Positions 1-6,793 of a stretch of 21,640 nt of DNA are shown here, piece after piece. Numbering within the stretch: the stretch's first letter is position 1; the number at the start of each line of letters is the position of its first letter. The position numbers and the translations under genes were made by a program. This DNA is from CAYVQE01 sp964633205 (GTDB lineage Bacteria; Myxococcota; B64-G9), in assembly GCA_964633205.1 (NCBI GenBank), contig CAZWFN010000110.1, positions 1 to 21,640 on the forward strand, read 5' to 3'. The notes beneath the pieces are model-generated. The model ran no database searches. It worked only from the letters and a program-made list of their open reading frames with translations, and was not told the origin of the DNA.

Positions 1-64
1 CTTTGCGAGCGGTTCTCGGTCCGCAGAGATCGCGGCCGAGGTGGGAAATCAGGGTGTAGCCGCG

Positions 65-93
65 TTGACCGCCTCGGCCGCCGGTGGTAGCTT
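65..93 (+). promoter_or_regulatory. Candidate sigma70-like promoter for tnaA
   Basis: TTGACC at 65-70 and TAGCTT at 88-93 are separated by exactly 17 bases. Transcription would start near 100, leaving a leader of about 54 bases before tnaA. The -10 box is weak. I see no convincing TnaC-type Trp-containing leader peptide in the leader. This is a by-eye match with no transcript evidence. Confidence 0.35.
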
Positions 94-153
94 TCCCGAC
101 GGCCGCGGGAGCACGGCGACGACGACCCGAGAGACGCCACGGGAGATATGTGG

Positions 154-1527
154 ATGAAGACCATCATCGAGCCGTTTCGGATCAAGTGTGTCGAGCCCAT
201 CCGGATGACCACGCGCGAGCAACGGCGCACCTATCTCGAGCAGGCGCACTTCAATCTGTTCAACCTGCGCTCCGAACAGGTGCTGATCGACCTGCTGACC
301 GACTCGGGAACCGCTGCCATGAGCCAGGAGCAGTGGGCGGGCATCATGCGCGGCGACGAGTCCTACGCCGGCAGCCACAGCTTCTACGAGCTGGAGGAGC
401 AGGTGCACGCGGTGTTCGGCTTCCAGCACATGATCCCCACCCACCAGGGCCGGGCCGCCGAACGGATCCTGTTCTCGCTGGTCGCCCGCGAGGGCACCGT
501 CATCCCCAACAACAACCACTTCGACACCACGCGGGCCAACATCGAGTACCAGGACGCCGAGGCGCTGGACCTGGTCATCGACGAGGGCACGGTGCCGGCC
601 TCCGAGCATCCGTTCAAGGGCAACATGAACGTGGACAAGCTCGCGGCCCTGATCGACGAGCGCGGCCGGGAGCGGATCCCGCTGGTGCTGCTGACGGTGA
701 CCAACAACTCCGGCGGCGGCCAGCCGGTCAGCATGGAGAACATCCGCTCGGTCTCGGCGGTGTGCCGCGAGCACGGCATCCCGCTGTTCTTCGACGCCTG
801 CCGCTTCGCCGAGAACGCCTACTTCATCAAGCTGCGCGAGCCCGGCTACGCCGACGCGACCCCACTCGAGATCGCCCGCGAGATGTTCTCCCACGCCGAC
901 GGCTGCACCATGAGCGCCAAAAAGGACGCCCTGGTCAACATCGGCGGCTTCCTGGCGATGAACGACGGCGATTTGGCGGCCCAGAGCCGCAACTTGCTGA
1001 TCCTGACCGAGGGCTTCCCCACGTACGGCGGCCTGGCGGGCCGCGATCTGGCGGCCATCGCCCAAGGGCTGCGCGAGGTGCTCGAGGAGGACTACCTGCG
1101 CTACCGGCTGGCCTCGACCGCGTATCTGGGCGAGCACCTGGCCAAGCTCGGGGTGCCCTGCGTGCGGCCGCCGGGCGGCCACGCCATCTTCGTCGACGCC
1201 CGCGCCATGCTGCCGCACATCCCGGCGCGCCAGCTGCCCGCCCAGGCGCTCAGCTGCGCGCTCTACGAGCACGGCGGCATCCGCTCGGTCGAGATCGGCA
1301 CGGTGATGTTCGGCCGCCACGACCCGGAGACCGGCGAGGAGATTCCGGCGGCCATGGATCTGGTGCGCCTGGCCATTCCGCGGCGGGTCTACACCCAGAG
1401 CCACATCGACTACGTCATCGAGGTCTTCGAGCGGGTGCTGGAGCACAAGCAGGAGATCAAGCCCATGGGGTTCGTCGACCAGCCGCCCTTCCTGCGTCAC
1501 TTCACAGCTGAGTTCAAGGAGCTGTGA
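154..1527 (+). CDS. tnaA: Tryptophanase (tryptophan indole-lyase)
   Basis: This PLP-dependent beta-eliminating lyase should cleave L-tryptophan to indole, pyruvate and ammonia in the cytoplasm. The protein aligns along its whole length with the tryptophanase/tyrosine phenol-lyase family: early IDLLTDSGT and PTHQGR motifs, FAENAYFIK, the PLP-lysine segment MSAKKDALVNIGG (Schiff-base Lys about residue 257 from this start), FPTYGGLAGRD, and the C-terminal LRHFTAEFKEL. Tyrosine phenol-lyase carries Arg381 in its GVRSMERG segment; here the segment reads GIRSVEIG, with Ile at that position and Val where TPL has Met379, as in E. coli TnaA. That favours tryptophan over tyrosine as substrate. ATG154 is preferred over ATG148 because the Shine-Dalgarno GGGAG at 141-145 lies 8 bases before 154 but only 2 before 148. 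The next gene starts 3 bases after the stop codon. Length, about 457 aa, is normal. Confidence 0.93.
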   Translation: MKTIIEPFRIKCVEPIRMTTREQRRTYLEQAHFNLFNLRSEQVLIDLLTDSGTAAMSQEQWAGIMRGDESYAGSHSFYELEEQVHAVFGFQHMIPTHQGRAAERILFSLVAREGTVIPNNNHFDTTRANIEYQDAEALDLVIDEGTVPASEHPFKGNMNVDKLAALIDERGRERIPLVLLTVTNNSGGGQPVSMENIRSVSAVCREHGIPLFFDACRFAENAYFIKLREPGYADATPLEIAREMFSHADGCTMSAKKDALVNIGGFLAMNDGDLAAQSRNLLILTEGFPTYGGLAGRDLAAIAQGLREVLEEDYLRYRLASTAYLGEHLAKLGVPCVRPPGGHAIFVDARAMLPHIPARQLPAQALSCALYEHGGIRSVEIGTVMFGRHDPETGEEIPAAMDLVRLAIPRRVYTQSHIDYVIEVFERVLEHKQEIKPMGFVDQPPFLRHFTAEFKEL

Positions 1528-1530
1528 GCC

Positions 1531-2067
1531 GTGGCCGGGCCCCGGCTGCAGTCGCTGGCCATCGCCGAGCCCGGCGTGCTCAAGCTGGGCGCGGACCGCC
1601 AGCTGGTGGTCCAGCCGCGGCTGTTGGCCGAGGTGCAGAAGGGGGTCGAGGATCGCTTGGGGCCAAAGGCCTCGGAGTACCTGTACACCGCCGGTCAGAC
1701 CTGGGCGGCCGGCGAGCTGCAGCGGCTGCGCGGGCTGGCCGCTTCGGACGATGCGGATGCCCTGGCCCGCCTGTTCTGCCAGCACGCCACGGCGCTGGGC
1801 TGGGGCGACTGGCGGATCGATGCGCTGCAACCGGATGAGCTAGGGGTGCTGATCCAGGTGAGCCGCTCCCCCTTCGCCGAGGCATACGGCCAGTCCGATC
1901 TGCCGGTCTGTCATCTGATCGCCGGCGCGGTGGCGGCGCTGGCCGAATCGCTCTACCGGGTCACCGCCGCCTGCGACGAGCTCCACTGCCTGGCCCAGGG
2001 AGCCGCCGGCTGCCAGTTCGCGGCCACCGGCTCCGATCCGGCGGAAGGCGAATCCTGGAGCTGGTAA
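1531..2067 (+). CDS. V4R-domain protein coupled to tryptophanase
   Basis: A 178-residue soluble protein. Its C-terminal half (about residues 115-170) matches the V4R (4-vinyl reductase) fold: a conserved Cys-His opening a long helix (VCHLIAGAVAALAESLY) and the terminal Cys-x5-Gly-x2-Cys-x-Phe pattern (CLAQGAAGCQF). V4R domains occur in BchJ-type proteins and as the aromatic-sensing domain of NtrC-family activators such as XylR and DmpR; stand-alone copies are poorly understood. No DNA-binding, membrane or enzymatic domain is visible here. The GTG start lies 3 bases after the tnaA stop, and the AAGGAG at 1516-1521, inside the end of tnaA, gives a 9-base spacing, so the two genes are almost certainly co-translated. 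Binding of indole or another aromatic is an inference from the fold and the partner gene. Confidence 0.8.
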   Translation: MAGPRLQSLAIAEPGVLKLGADRQLVVQPRLLAEVQKGVEDRLGPKASEYLYTAGQTWAAGELQRLRGLAASDDADALARLFCQHATALGWGDWRIDALQPDELGVLIQVSRSPFAEAYGQSDLPVCHLIAGAVAALAESLYRVTAACDELHCLAQGAAGCQFAATGSDPAEGESWSW

Positions 2068-2131
2068 CCCCGGCCACCACCGTCCGCCCCGCCCCCGTCG
2101 GCCAGCGTCCCCGGGGAATGCCGACATTCGA

Positions 2132-2160
2132 TTGCGTCCGGGCCACCTCCCCGTTATCCT
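2132..2160 (+). promoter_or_regulatory. Candidate promoter for the receiver/zinc-finger/GIDE genes
   Basis: TTGCGT at 2132-2137 and TATCCT at 2155-2160 are spaced by 17 bases. A small GAATG/CATTC hairpin (2116-2129) lies just upstream. The start would fall near 2167, about 45 bases before the response-regulator ATG. The -35 matches the consensus at only its first three positions. Confidence 0.3.
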
Positions 2161-2211
2161 GATCGGGATTGCCCATGACGGCCGGGCGCGACCCGGGCCG
2201 GGGAGGTGGTC

Positions 2212-2592
2212 ATGCATTCGAAGGGCCGGGTCCTGGTGGTCGACGACGACGAGCAGGTTCTCGATATGACCCGCCAGCTGCTCGAGAAATCGGGCTACGA
2301 GGTGCGCACCGCCAGCAACACCATCGGCGCGGGCTACCTGCTCGGGGGTTTCAAGCCCGATCTGGTGGTACTCGACATCATGCTGCCCGGATCGCTGTCG
2401 GGCGATCAGGCCTGCGAGACGCTGCGGGAGCTGCGTCCCGGCGTGCGCATCGTGTTCTACTCCGGCATCGACGAGACCAAGCTGCAGCAGCTGGCCGACC
2501 GGCACCACGCCGACGCGATGATCTCCAAGGGGACCCGGCCCTCGAAGCTGCTGGCCACCATCGAGGAGCTGATCGGGCGGAAGGCGAATTGA
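2212..2592 (+). CDS. Single-domain response regulator (receiver only)
   Basis: A 126-residue CheY-like receiver with no output domain. All signature residues are visible: the acidic cluster Asp11-Asp12-Asp13 after RVLVV, the phospho-acceptor Asp55 in LVVLDIMLPG, the switch Ser84 in IVFYSG, and Lys106 in MISKG. Such proteins act by phospho-dependent protein-protein contact or in phosphorelays. ATG2212 is chosen over GTG2206 because GGGAGG at 2201-2206 gives a normal 5-base spacing to 2212 and overlaps the GTG. The following zinc-finger gene starts inside its stop codon, so the two products are probably made in a fixed ratio and may interact. No cognate kinase is adjacent; the nearest in the window is at 9991. 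Confidence 0.92.
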   Translation: MHSKGRVLVVDDDEQVLDMTRQLLEKSGYEVRTASNTIGAGYLLGGFKPDLVVLDIMLPGSLSGDQACETLRELRPGVRIVFYSGIDETKLQQLADRHHADAMISKGTRPSKLLATIEELIGRKAN

Positions 2593-3275
2593 ACGGCGAC
2601 AAGGTACAGTGCTGCGCCGTCTGTGGTCGTGCGGCGGAGACGCTCGAGCGCCTACCGGGCACCGGACCGGTCTGTTCGAGTTGCCTGCTGGCGGGACGTT
2701 TCCTGGGCTCGACCGGGGCGCCACGGCTGGCCAAGGCGGCCCGCGACCTGCCGGACTTCTACCCCCGAATCCAGCAGCTGGTGGGTGCCGACCTGGACGA
2801 GGCCAGCAGGCTGACCGAACGGCGGCTGCACGAGGAAGCCCGCGGACTGTTGCTGCGGCGCGCCGAGGATCGGATGGCCGAAGGCCAACCGCTGCTGGCC
2901 GCCTATCTGCTGCAGCAAGCCTTGTCGATTCCCGGCAACTCGGCTCTGGTCTACGCGGCCCTGGCCGACGCGGCCGTGGCCATGGACTGCCACCGCGAAT
3001 CGGCCCGGCACTACAAGACCGCCGGCTGGCTCGGCATGCAGGTCGGCGACCGCGGCCAAGTCGAGCGGGCCCTGGCCGGGCTGCAGCGGGTGGCCGACCA
3101 GGACAGCTGGATCGAAAAGGCGCGTGACTGGCTGGCCGGTGCCCAGCGCGAGCAGGAAGCGCTGTGCGGCTTCTGCGGCCGGCCGGCCAGCGAGGTGGGC
3201 GACTTGATCGAGGGCCCCCAGGCCCGCATCTGCCAGAATTGTCTCGATCGCTTGTCGAAGCTCCAGCATAACTGA
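2589..3275 (+). CDS. Double zinc-finger protein with C-terminal ClpX-type finger
   Basis: A 228-residue protein starting at TTG2589, which overlaps the response-regulator stop codon (ATTGA) and is preceded by GGAAGG about 5 bases upstream. The N-terminus has Cys9-x2-Cys12-x16-Cys29-x2-Cys32, a probable zinc site. The C-terminus has Cys193-x2-Cys196-x18-Cys215-x2-Cys218 with the text CGFCGRPASEVGDLIEGP, the spacing and wording of the ClpX zinc-binding domain (CSFCGK...LIAGP...CDEC in E. coli). The middle (about 50-185) is Ala/Leu-rich and helical and looks like degenerate tetratricopeptide repeats. No AAA+ module is present. In ClpX this domain dimerises and recruits substrates and adaptors; a scaffold or adaptor role for the upstream receiver is an inference. 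I know no named family with this exact layout. Confidence 0.82.
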   Translation: MNGDKVQCCAVCGRAAETLERLPGTGPVCSSCLLAGRFLGSTGAPRLAKAARDLPDFYPRIQQLVGADLDEASRLTERRLHEEARGLLLRRAEDRMAEGQPLLAAYLLQQALSIPGNSALVYAALADAAVAMDCHRESARHYKTAGWLGMQVGDRGQVERALAGLQRVADQDSWIEKARDWLAGAQREQEALCGFCGRPASEVGDLIEGPQARICQNCLDRLSKLQHN

Positions 3276-3309
3276 TCCCAACAACGGGACCCCGCGGGAG
3301 GACACCCGG

Positions 3310-4143
3310 ATGGATGCCATGCTGCTGCTGTTGGCCGGGGTGGTGGCGCTGGGGGCGCTGGTCGTGCTCGGCGTCGCCCTCAGCGCCCGCAAGCGCCTGG
3401 ACCAGCTCACCCGCCCAAGCGCGCGCCTCGGCGACGTGAGCGACGGCCCGGTGAAGCTGGAGGGCCGGGCCGACTCCGAGGAGCGCTTCGAGTCGCGGGT
3501 CTCGAACAAGCCGTGCATCTACCTGCGGGTGGTGGTGCGCAACCCGGGGGGCCTGGGGGCGCTCCAGCCCTCGCGCCGCGGCGTCGGAGAAATCGCCATG
3601 TCGGGCCACATGGGCCACGGGGTCGATCTGCACACCCAGCGCGAGGATCTGGTCCACGAGCTCAAGCCTCACAGCCTCACCCTCGAGGACGGCGACGGTC
3701 AGGTGGAGGTGGAGCTGGAGCACGCCGACATCGAACTGGCGGTCGATCGCCGACTGAAATCAGGCCTACTGGAGGCGGGCGATCCGCGGATCGAAGGCGT
3801 GCTGCGGCGCTTCAGCATCGACCCGCGCTCGGGCGGCAGCTGGCAGCTGACCGAGACCATCCTGGAGCCGGGCGATCGCGTGCTGGTCAGCGGCCGCCTG
3901 GTCACCGATCGCGACGGTCACCGGCGCGTCGTGGGCGATGCGGACAATCCGGTCTACCTGACCGACCTGGACACCGCTCGGGTGACCGCCGGCGCCCGCA
4001 ACACCAGCCGTTGGGGCCTGGTGGCCGCGGTCGGCCTCGGCCTGCTGGCGGTGCTCCTGTTTGGACTGGCCATCGCCACCGGCGGCCAGGACGAGCGCCT
4101 GCAACCCGGCGACGACATGCGCATGCGATCCTTCGAGCCGTAA
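3310..4143 (+). CDS. GIDE-domain membrane protein
   Basis: A 277-residue protein with an N-terminal membrane helix (about residues 3-25), a soluble middle domain and a second helix near the C-terminus (about 236-256) followed by a short polar tail. The middle segment resembles the GIDE domain (found in the mitochondrial E3 ligase MUL1/GIDE and in many bacterial membrane proteins): a KPCIYLRVVV strand early, and later the ETILEPGDRVLVSGRLV segment typical of the family. There is no RING finger, so no ubiquitin-ligase activity is implied; bacterial GIDE proteins have no established function. ATG3310 has GGGAGG at 3296-3301, an 8-base spacing. It lies 34 bases after the zinc-finger gene with no room for a promoter, so it probably belongs to the same transcript. 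Confidence 0.8.
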   Translation: MDAMLLLLAGVVALGALVVLGVALSARKRLDQLTRPSARLGDVSDGPVKLEGRADSEERFESRVSNKPCIYLRVVVRNPGGLGALQPSRRGVGEIAMSGHMGHGVDLHTQREDLVHELKPHSLTLEDGDGQVEVELEHADIELAVDRRLKSGLLEAGDPRIEGVLRRFSIDPRSGGSWQLTETILEPGDRVLVSGRLVTDRDGHRRVVGDADNPVYLTDLDTARVTAGARNTSRWGLVAAVGLGLLAVLLFGLAIATGGQDERLQPGDDMRMRSFEP

Positions 4144-4160
4144 CCCGCGCCCGCGGTTAC
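4140..4160. terminator. Hairpin spanning both stop codons of convergent genes
   Basis: GTAACC at 4140-4145 and GGTTAC at 4155-4160 form a perfect 6-base inverted repeat with further GC pairing inside. It contains the TAA stop of the GIDE gene (4141-4143) and, on the other strand, the TAA stop of cytidine deaminase (4157-4159). A second perfect hairpin, GGGGGAAAAACCCCC, follows at 4168-4182 inside the cdd 3' end. Neither has a T tract on the exit side in either direction, so this is a possible bidirectional transcript end or mRNA 3' protector rather than a classic intrinsic terminator. Confidence 0.45.
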
Positions 4161-4576
4161 AGGTGCTGGGGGAAAAACCCCCGGGGCAGCAGCCGGTCGA
4201 GCCGGACGCGCTCCACCTCGCCCTGCGGGTTGACCAGCAGAATGCGCAGCCGCGGAGCGAACTCGCCCAACACCTGGCGGCACAGGCCGCAGGGTGGCGC
4301 GGCCGGACTGGTGCCGGTGGCGATGGCCAGCTGGTCCAACTCCCGCTCACCGGCGACCACCGCCGCGGCCACCGCGTTGCGCTCGGCGCAGACCGTCGCG
4401 CCGTAGGAGGCGTTCTCCACGTTGCAGCCCACGTAGATGGCGCCGCCGGCCGCGCGCAAGGCGGCACCCACCCGAAACCGGGAGTAGGGCGCGTAGGCCT
4501 GCTGGCGGGCCTCGATGGCGGCCGCCGCCAACTCGCGCTCGGCCCGCGACAGTCGGGGCTGGCGGGCCTCAGCCAC
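4157..4576 (-). CDS. cdd: Cytidine deaminase
   Basis: A 139-residue cytidine/deoxycytidine deaminase of the short homotetrameric class, converting cytidine to uridine and ammonia. The zinc site is complete: Cys63 in CNVENASYGATVCAERNAV, the proton-shuttling Glu65, and Cys96 and Cys99 in PCGLCRQV. The YAPYSRFRVGAA substrate-binding segment is at residues 28-39. The GTG start overlaps the end of the purine nucleoside phosphorylase gene by 8 bases, and GGAG sits 7 bases upstream of it, so it is the last, translationally coupled gene of the leftward nucleoside operon. Its product, uridine, is a substrate for the pyrimidine-nucleoside phosphorylase encoded upstream in the same operon. Confidence 0.95.
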   Translation of the reverse strand: MAEARQPRLSRAERELAAAAIEARQQAYAPYSRFRVGAALRAAGGAIYVGCNVENASYGATVCAERNAVAAAVVAGERELDQLAIATGTSPAAPPCGLCRQVLGEFAPRLRILLVNPQGEVERVRLDRLLPRGFFPQHL

Positions 4577-5411
4577 CGTCCCGCTCCAGCCGCAACCGCT
4601 CCACCAGGGCCAGCACCAGGCGGCTGAACACGACCCGCACCCGCTGGGCGGTCTCGGTCACCTCGGCGTGGCTCAGCGGCTCGGGCGAGATGCCGGCCGC
4701 CAGGTTCGAGATGCAGGAGATGCCCAGCACCTTCCGGCCGGCGTGGCGCGCCGCGATGACCTCGGGGATGGTCGACATGCCCACCGCGTCGGCTCCCAAA
4801 ATATTGAGCAGCCGGACCTCTGCCGGGGTCTCGTAGGACGGTCCGGTGAAAGCGGCATAGACCCCCTCCTTGACCAGGATGCCCAGCTCGGCGGCCACCG
4901 CCCGCGCCTGGGTGCGCAGCGCCCCGGTGTAGGCGTCGCTCATGTCGGGAAAGCGCGCTCCCAGCTCCTCGGCGTTGGGTCCCATCAAGGGGTTGTTGCC
5001 CATCAGGTTGATGTGATCGCGGATCAGCATCAGGTCGCCGGGCTGCAGGTCGGCCCGGATGCCACCGGCGGCGTTGGTGATCAGGAAGGCGCCCACCCCG
5101 AGCCGGCTCATCAGCCGCACCCCGACCACGATGCGCTGCATGGAGTAGCCCTCGTAGTAGTGAAAGCGGCCCTGCATGATGGCCACCGCCCGCCCGCTCA
5201 ACCGGCCCAGCACCAGCCGGCCGGCGTGGCCCGGCACGGTCGACACCGGAAAGCCGGGCAGGTCGGTGTAGTCGATGGCCACTGGATCGACCACCTGCTC
5301 GGCCAAAAAACCCAGTCCCGAACCGAGCACCAGCCCGAACTCGGGTTCCAGCTCGGTGCGCTCGCGGATCACCCGCTGACAGGCTTCGAGCTGCTCTGCC
5401 TCCGCAGTCAT
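4569..5411 (-). CDS. punA: Purine nucleoside phosphorylase (trimeric type)
   Basis: A 280-residue trimeric-class purine nucleoside phosphorylase that splits inosine, guanosine and deoxy analogues with phosphate to base and (deoxy)ribose-1-phosphate. Visible family motifs are the phosphate-binding GLVLGSGLG (Ser31), GRFHYYEGY with the Arg-His-Tyr phosphate/sugar residues, ITNAAGGI, GPSYETPAEVR with the conserved Glu, GMSTIPEV and CISNLAAGI with the Asn typical of 6-oxopurine-specific enzymes. The ATG has GAGGAG 6 bases upstream and begins 25 bases after the nupC stop. It overlaps cdd by 8 bases at its 3' end. Its sugar-phosphate product feeds DeoB, encoded first in the operon. The E. coli DeoD hexameric family is excluded by the motifs. 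Confidence 0.95.
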   Translation of the reverse strand: MTAEAEQLEACQRVIRERTELEPEFGLVLGSGLGFLAEQVVDPVAIDYTDLPGFPVSTVPGHAGRLVLGRLSGRAVAIMQGRFHYYEGYSMQRIVVGVRLMSRLGVGAFLITNAAGGIRADLQPGDLMLIRDHINLMGNNPLMGPNAEELGARFPDMSDAYTGALRTQARAVAAELGILVKEGVYAAFTGPSYETPAEVRLLNILGADAVGMSTIPEVIAARHAGRKVLGISCISNLAAGISPEPLSHAEVTETAQRVRVVFSRLVLALVERLRLERDGG

Positions 5412-5436
5412 GGCGTTCTCCTCGTAAGAGCGCGGC

Positions 5437-6768
5437 TCAGGCCAGCAAAATTCCGGCCACCGCCGCGTTGAACAGGGTCACCAGCGATCCACCGGCCAGC
5501 GCCAGCAGGCTCAGCTCGGCCAAGTCGCTGCGCCGGGCGGGCACCAGCCCGCCGATGCCTCCGATTTGGATGCCCAGCGAGCTGAGGTTGGCGAAACCGG
5601 CCAGGGCGAAGGTGGCGATCAGGCCCGAGCGCTCGGCCAGCTCGCCGGCTTCCAGATAGCGGGTCAGGCCGAGATAACCCACGAACTCGTTGGCCACCAG
5701 CTTGGTGCCCAGTAGATCGCCCACCGCCAGCTGATCGCCCGGCGCGATGCCCATCAGAAAGGCCAGCGGTGAGAACACCCAGCCGAACAGCTGCGACAGA
5801 TCGGTGCCCAACAAGCCCAACAAGGCGTCGACCATGGCGATCAGAGCCAAAAAGGCGATCAGCATGGCCGCCACGTTCAGCGCCAGCTTCAGCCCGTCGC
5901 CGGCGCCGTGGCTGATGGCGTCGAACAGGTTGGCGTGCGAACGCTCGACGGTCACCGCCACCCGGCCGGCGGTCTGCGGCCGGACCTGCTCGGGTAGCAG
6001 AATTTTGGCCACCACCAGCGAGGCCGGCGCCGACATGACGGCCGCGGCCAGCAGAGCCTCGGCCGAGACGCCGAGGTCGATGTAGACCGCGATGATGCCG
6101 GCCGACAGGGTCCCCAGCCCGGCGATCATCAGCGCCAGCACCTCGGAGCGGGTCATCCGCTCGATGTAGGGCCGCACCATCAGCGGGGCCTCGGTCTGGC
6201 CCATGAACACGTTGGCGGCGGCGTTCAGGCTCTCCGCGCCGCTGACCCGCATCAGCACCAGCATGCCCCGGGCCATGCCGCGCACGATCCACTGCAACAC
6301 CCCGAGGTGGTACAGGCCGGCGAAGAAGGCGGCCACGAAGATGATGGTGGGCAGGGCCCGAAAGGCGAACACGAAGCCCCGGCCGGCGCCGAAGGCCTGC
6401 TCCATGGCCTCGGGTTGGGCCAGCACGCCGAAGACGAAGCGGCTGCCGGCGTCGGTGAACTCCAGGAATTGGCGCACCCCATCGCCCAGCCAGCGGAAGA
6501 TGTCGCGCCCGAGCTGGGTCTCGAACACCAGCAGGGCCAGACCCAGCTGCAACGCCAGACCGAATCCCACCGTGCGCCACTGGATCCGGCGCGGATCGCG
6601 CGACAGGGCCAGACACAGACCCAAAAAGCACAACGCGCCGACGACCGCCACCCCCCGCGGGGTCAACCAGCCGCGCAGCAGGTAGGCCAGCCCGGCGGCG
6701 GCGGCCGTTGCGCCCAGACAGGTCAGTTGTATCCAGCGTGCGGCCAACCATGGCTTGATCCGGCCCAA
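5437..6768 (-). CDS. nupC: NupC-type concentrative nucleoside transporter
   Basis: A 443-residue inner-membrane cation-coupled nucleoside importer of the CNT family. Three leading hydrophobic helices (residues about 14-85) precede the CNT core with its signature GQTEAPLMVRPYI (Gly190-Gln191-Thr192-Glu193), the VMSAPASLVVAKI segment, the ANLFDAISHGAGDGLKLALN segment, and NEFVGY (Asn360-Glu361), which provide nucleoside and cation contacts in CNT structures. The start is inferred as TTG6768, since no in-frame ATG exists near the N-terminus; GGGAGG (plus-strand cctccc at 6779-6784) lies 10 bases upstream. It follows the pyrimidine-nucleoside phosphorylase gene by 25 bases. Pyrimidine versus purine preference cannot be read from the sequence. 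Confidence 0.94.
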   Translation of the reverse strand: MGRIKPWLAARWIQLTCLGATAAAAGLAYLLRGWLTPRGVAVVGALCFLGLCLALSRDPRRIQWRTVGFGLALQLGLALLVFETQLGRDIFRWLGDGVRQFLEFTDAGSRFVFGVLAQPEAMEQAFGAGRGFVFAFRALPTIIFVAAFFAGLYHLGVLQWIVRGMARGMLVLMRVSGAESLNAAANVFMGQTEAPLMVRPYIERMTRSEVLALMIAGLGTLSAGIIAVYIDLGVSAEALLAAAVMSAPASLVVAKILLPEQVRPQTAGRVAVTVERSHANLFDAISHGAGDGLKLALNVAAMLIAFLALIAMVDALLGLLGTDLSQLFGWVFSPLAFLMGIAPGDQLAVGDLLGTKLVANEFVGYLGLTRYLEAGELAERSGLIATFALAGFANLSSLGIQIGGIGGLVPARRSDLAELSLLALAGGSLVTLFNAAVAGILLA

Positions 6769-6793
6769 AGGCGCCCAGCCTCCCGACCGCGGT

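Noticed and set aside
154..1527. Tyrosine phenol-lyase as the identity of the first gene
   Set aside because: The residue matching TPL Arg381 is Ile and that matching Met379 is Val, as in tryptophanase.
49..1830. A 593-codon open frame antisense to tnaA and the V4R gene
   Set aside because: In this GC-rich genome the antisense frames of real genes stay open. The product is Gln/His/Arg/Val-rich low-information text with no family motifs, while the sense strand encodes recognisable proteins.
1840..3723. A 627-codon antisense frame across the V4R, receiver, zinc-finger and GIDE genes
   Set aside because: It spans four sense genes and their intergenic regions and shows no recognisable domain; a composition artefact.
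3310..4143. E3 ubiquitin ligase function for the GIDE-domain protein
   Set aside because: Only the GIDE part is present; there is no RING finger, and no ubiquitin-like system is visible nearby.
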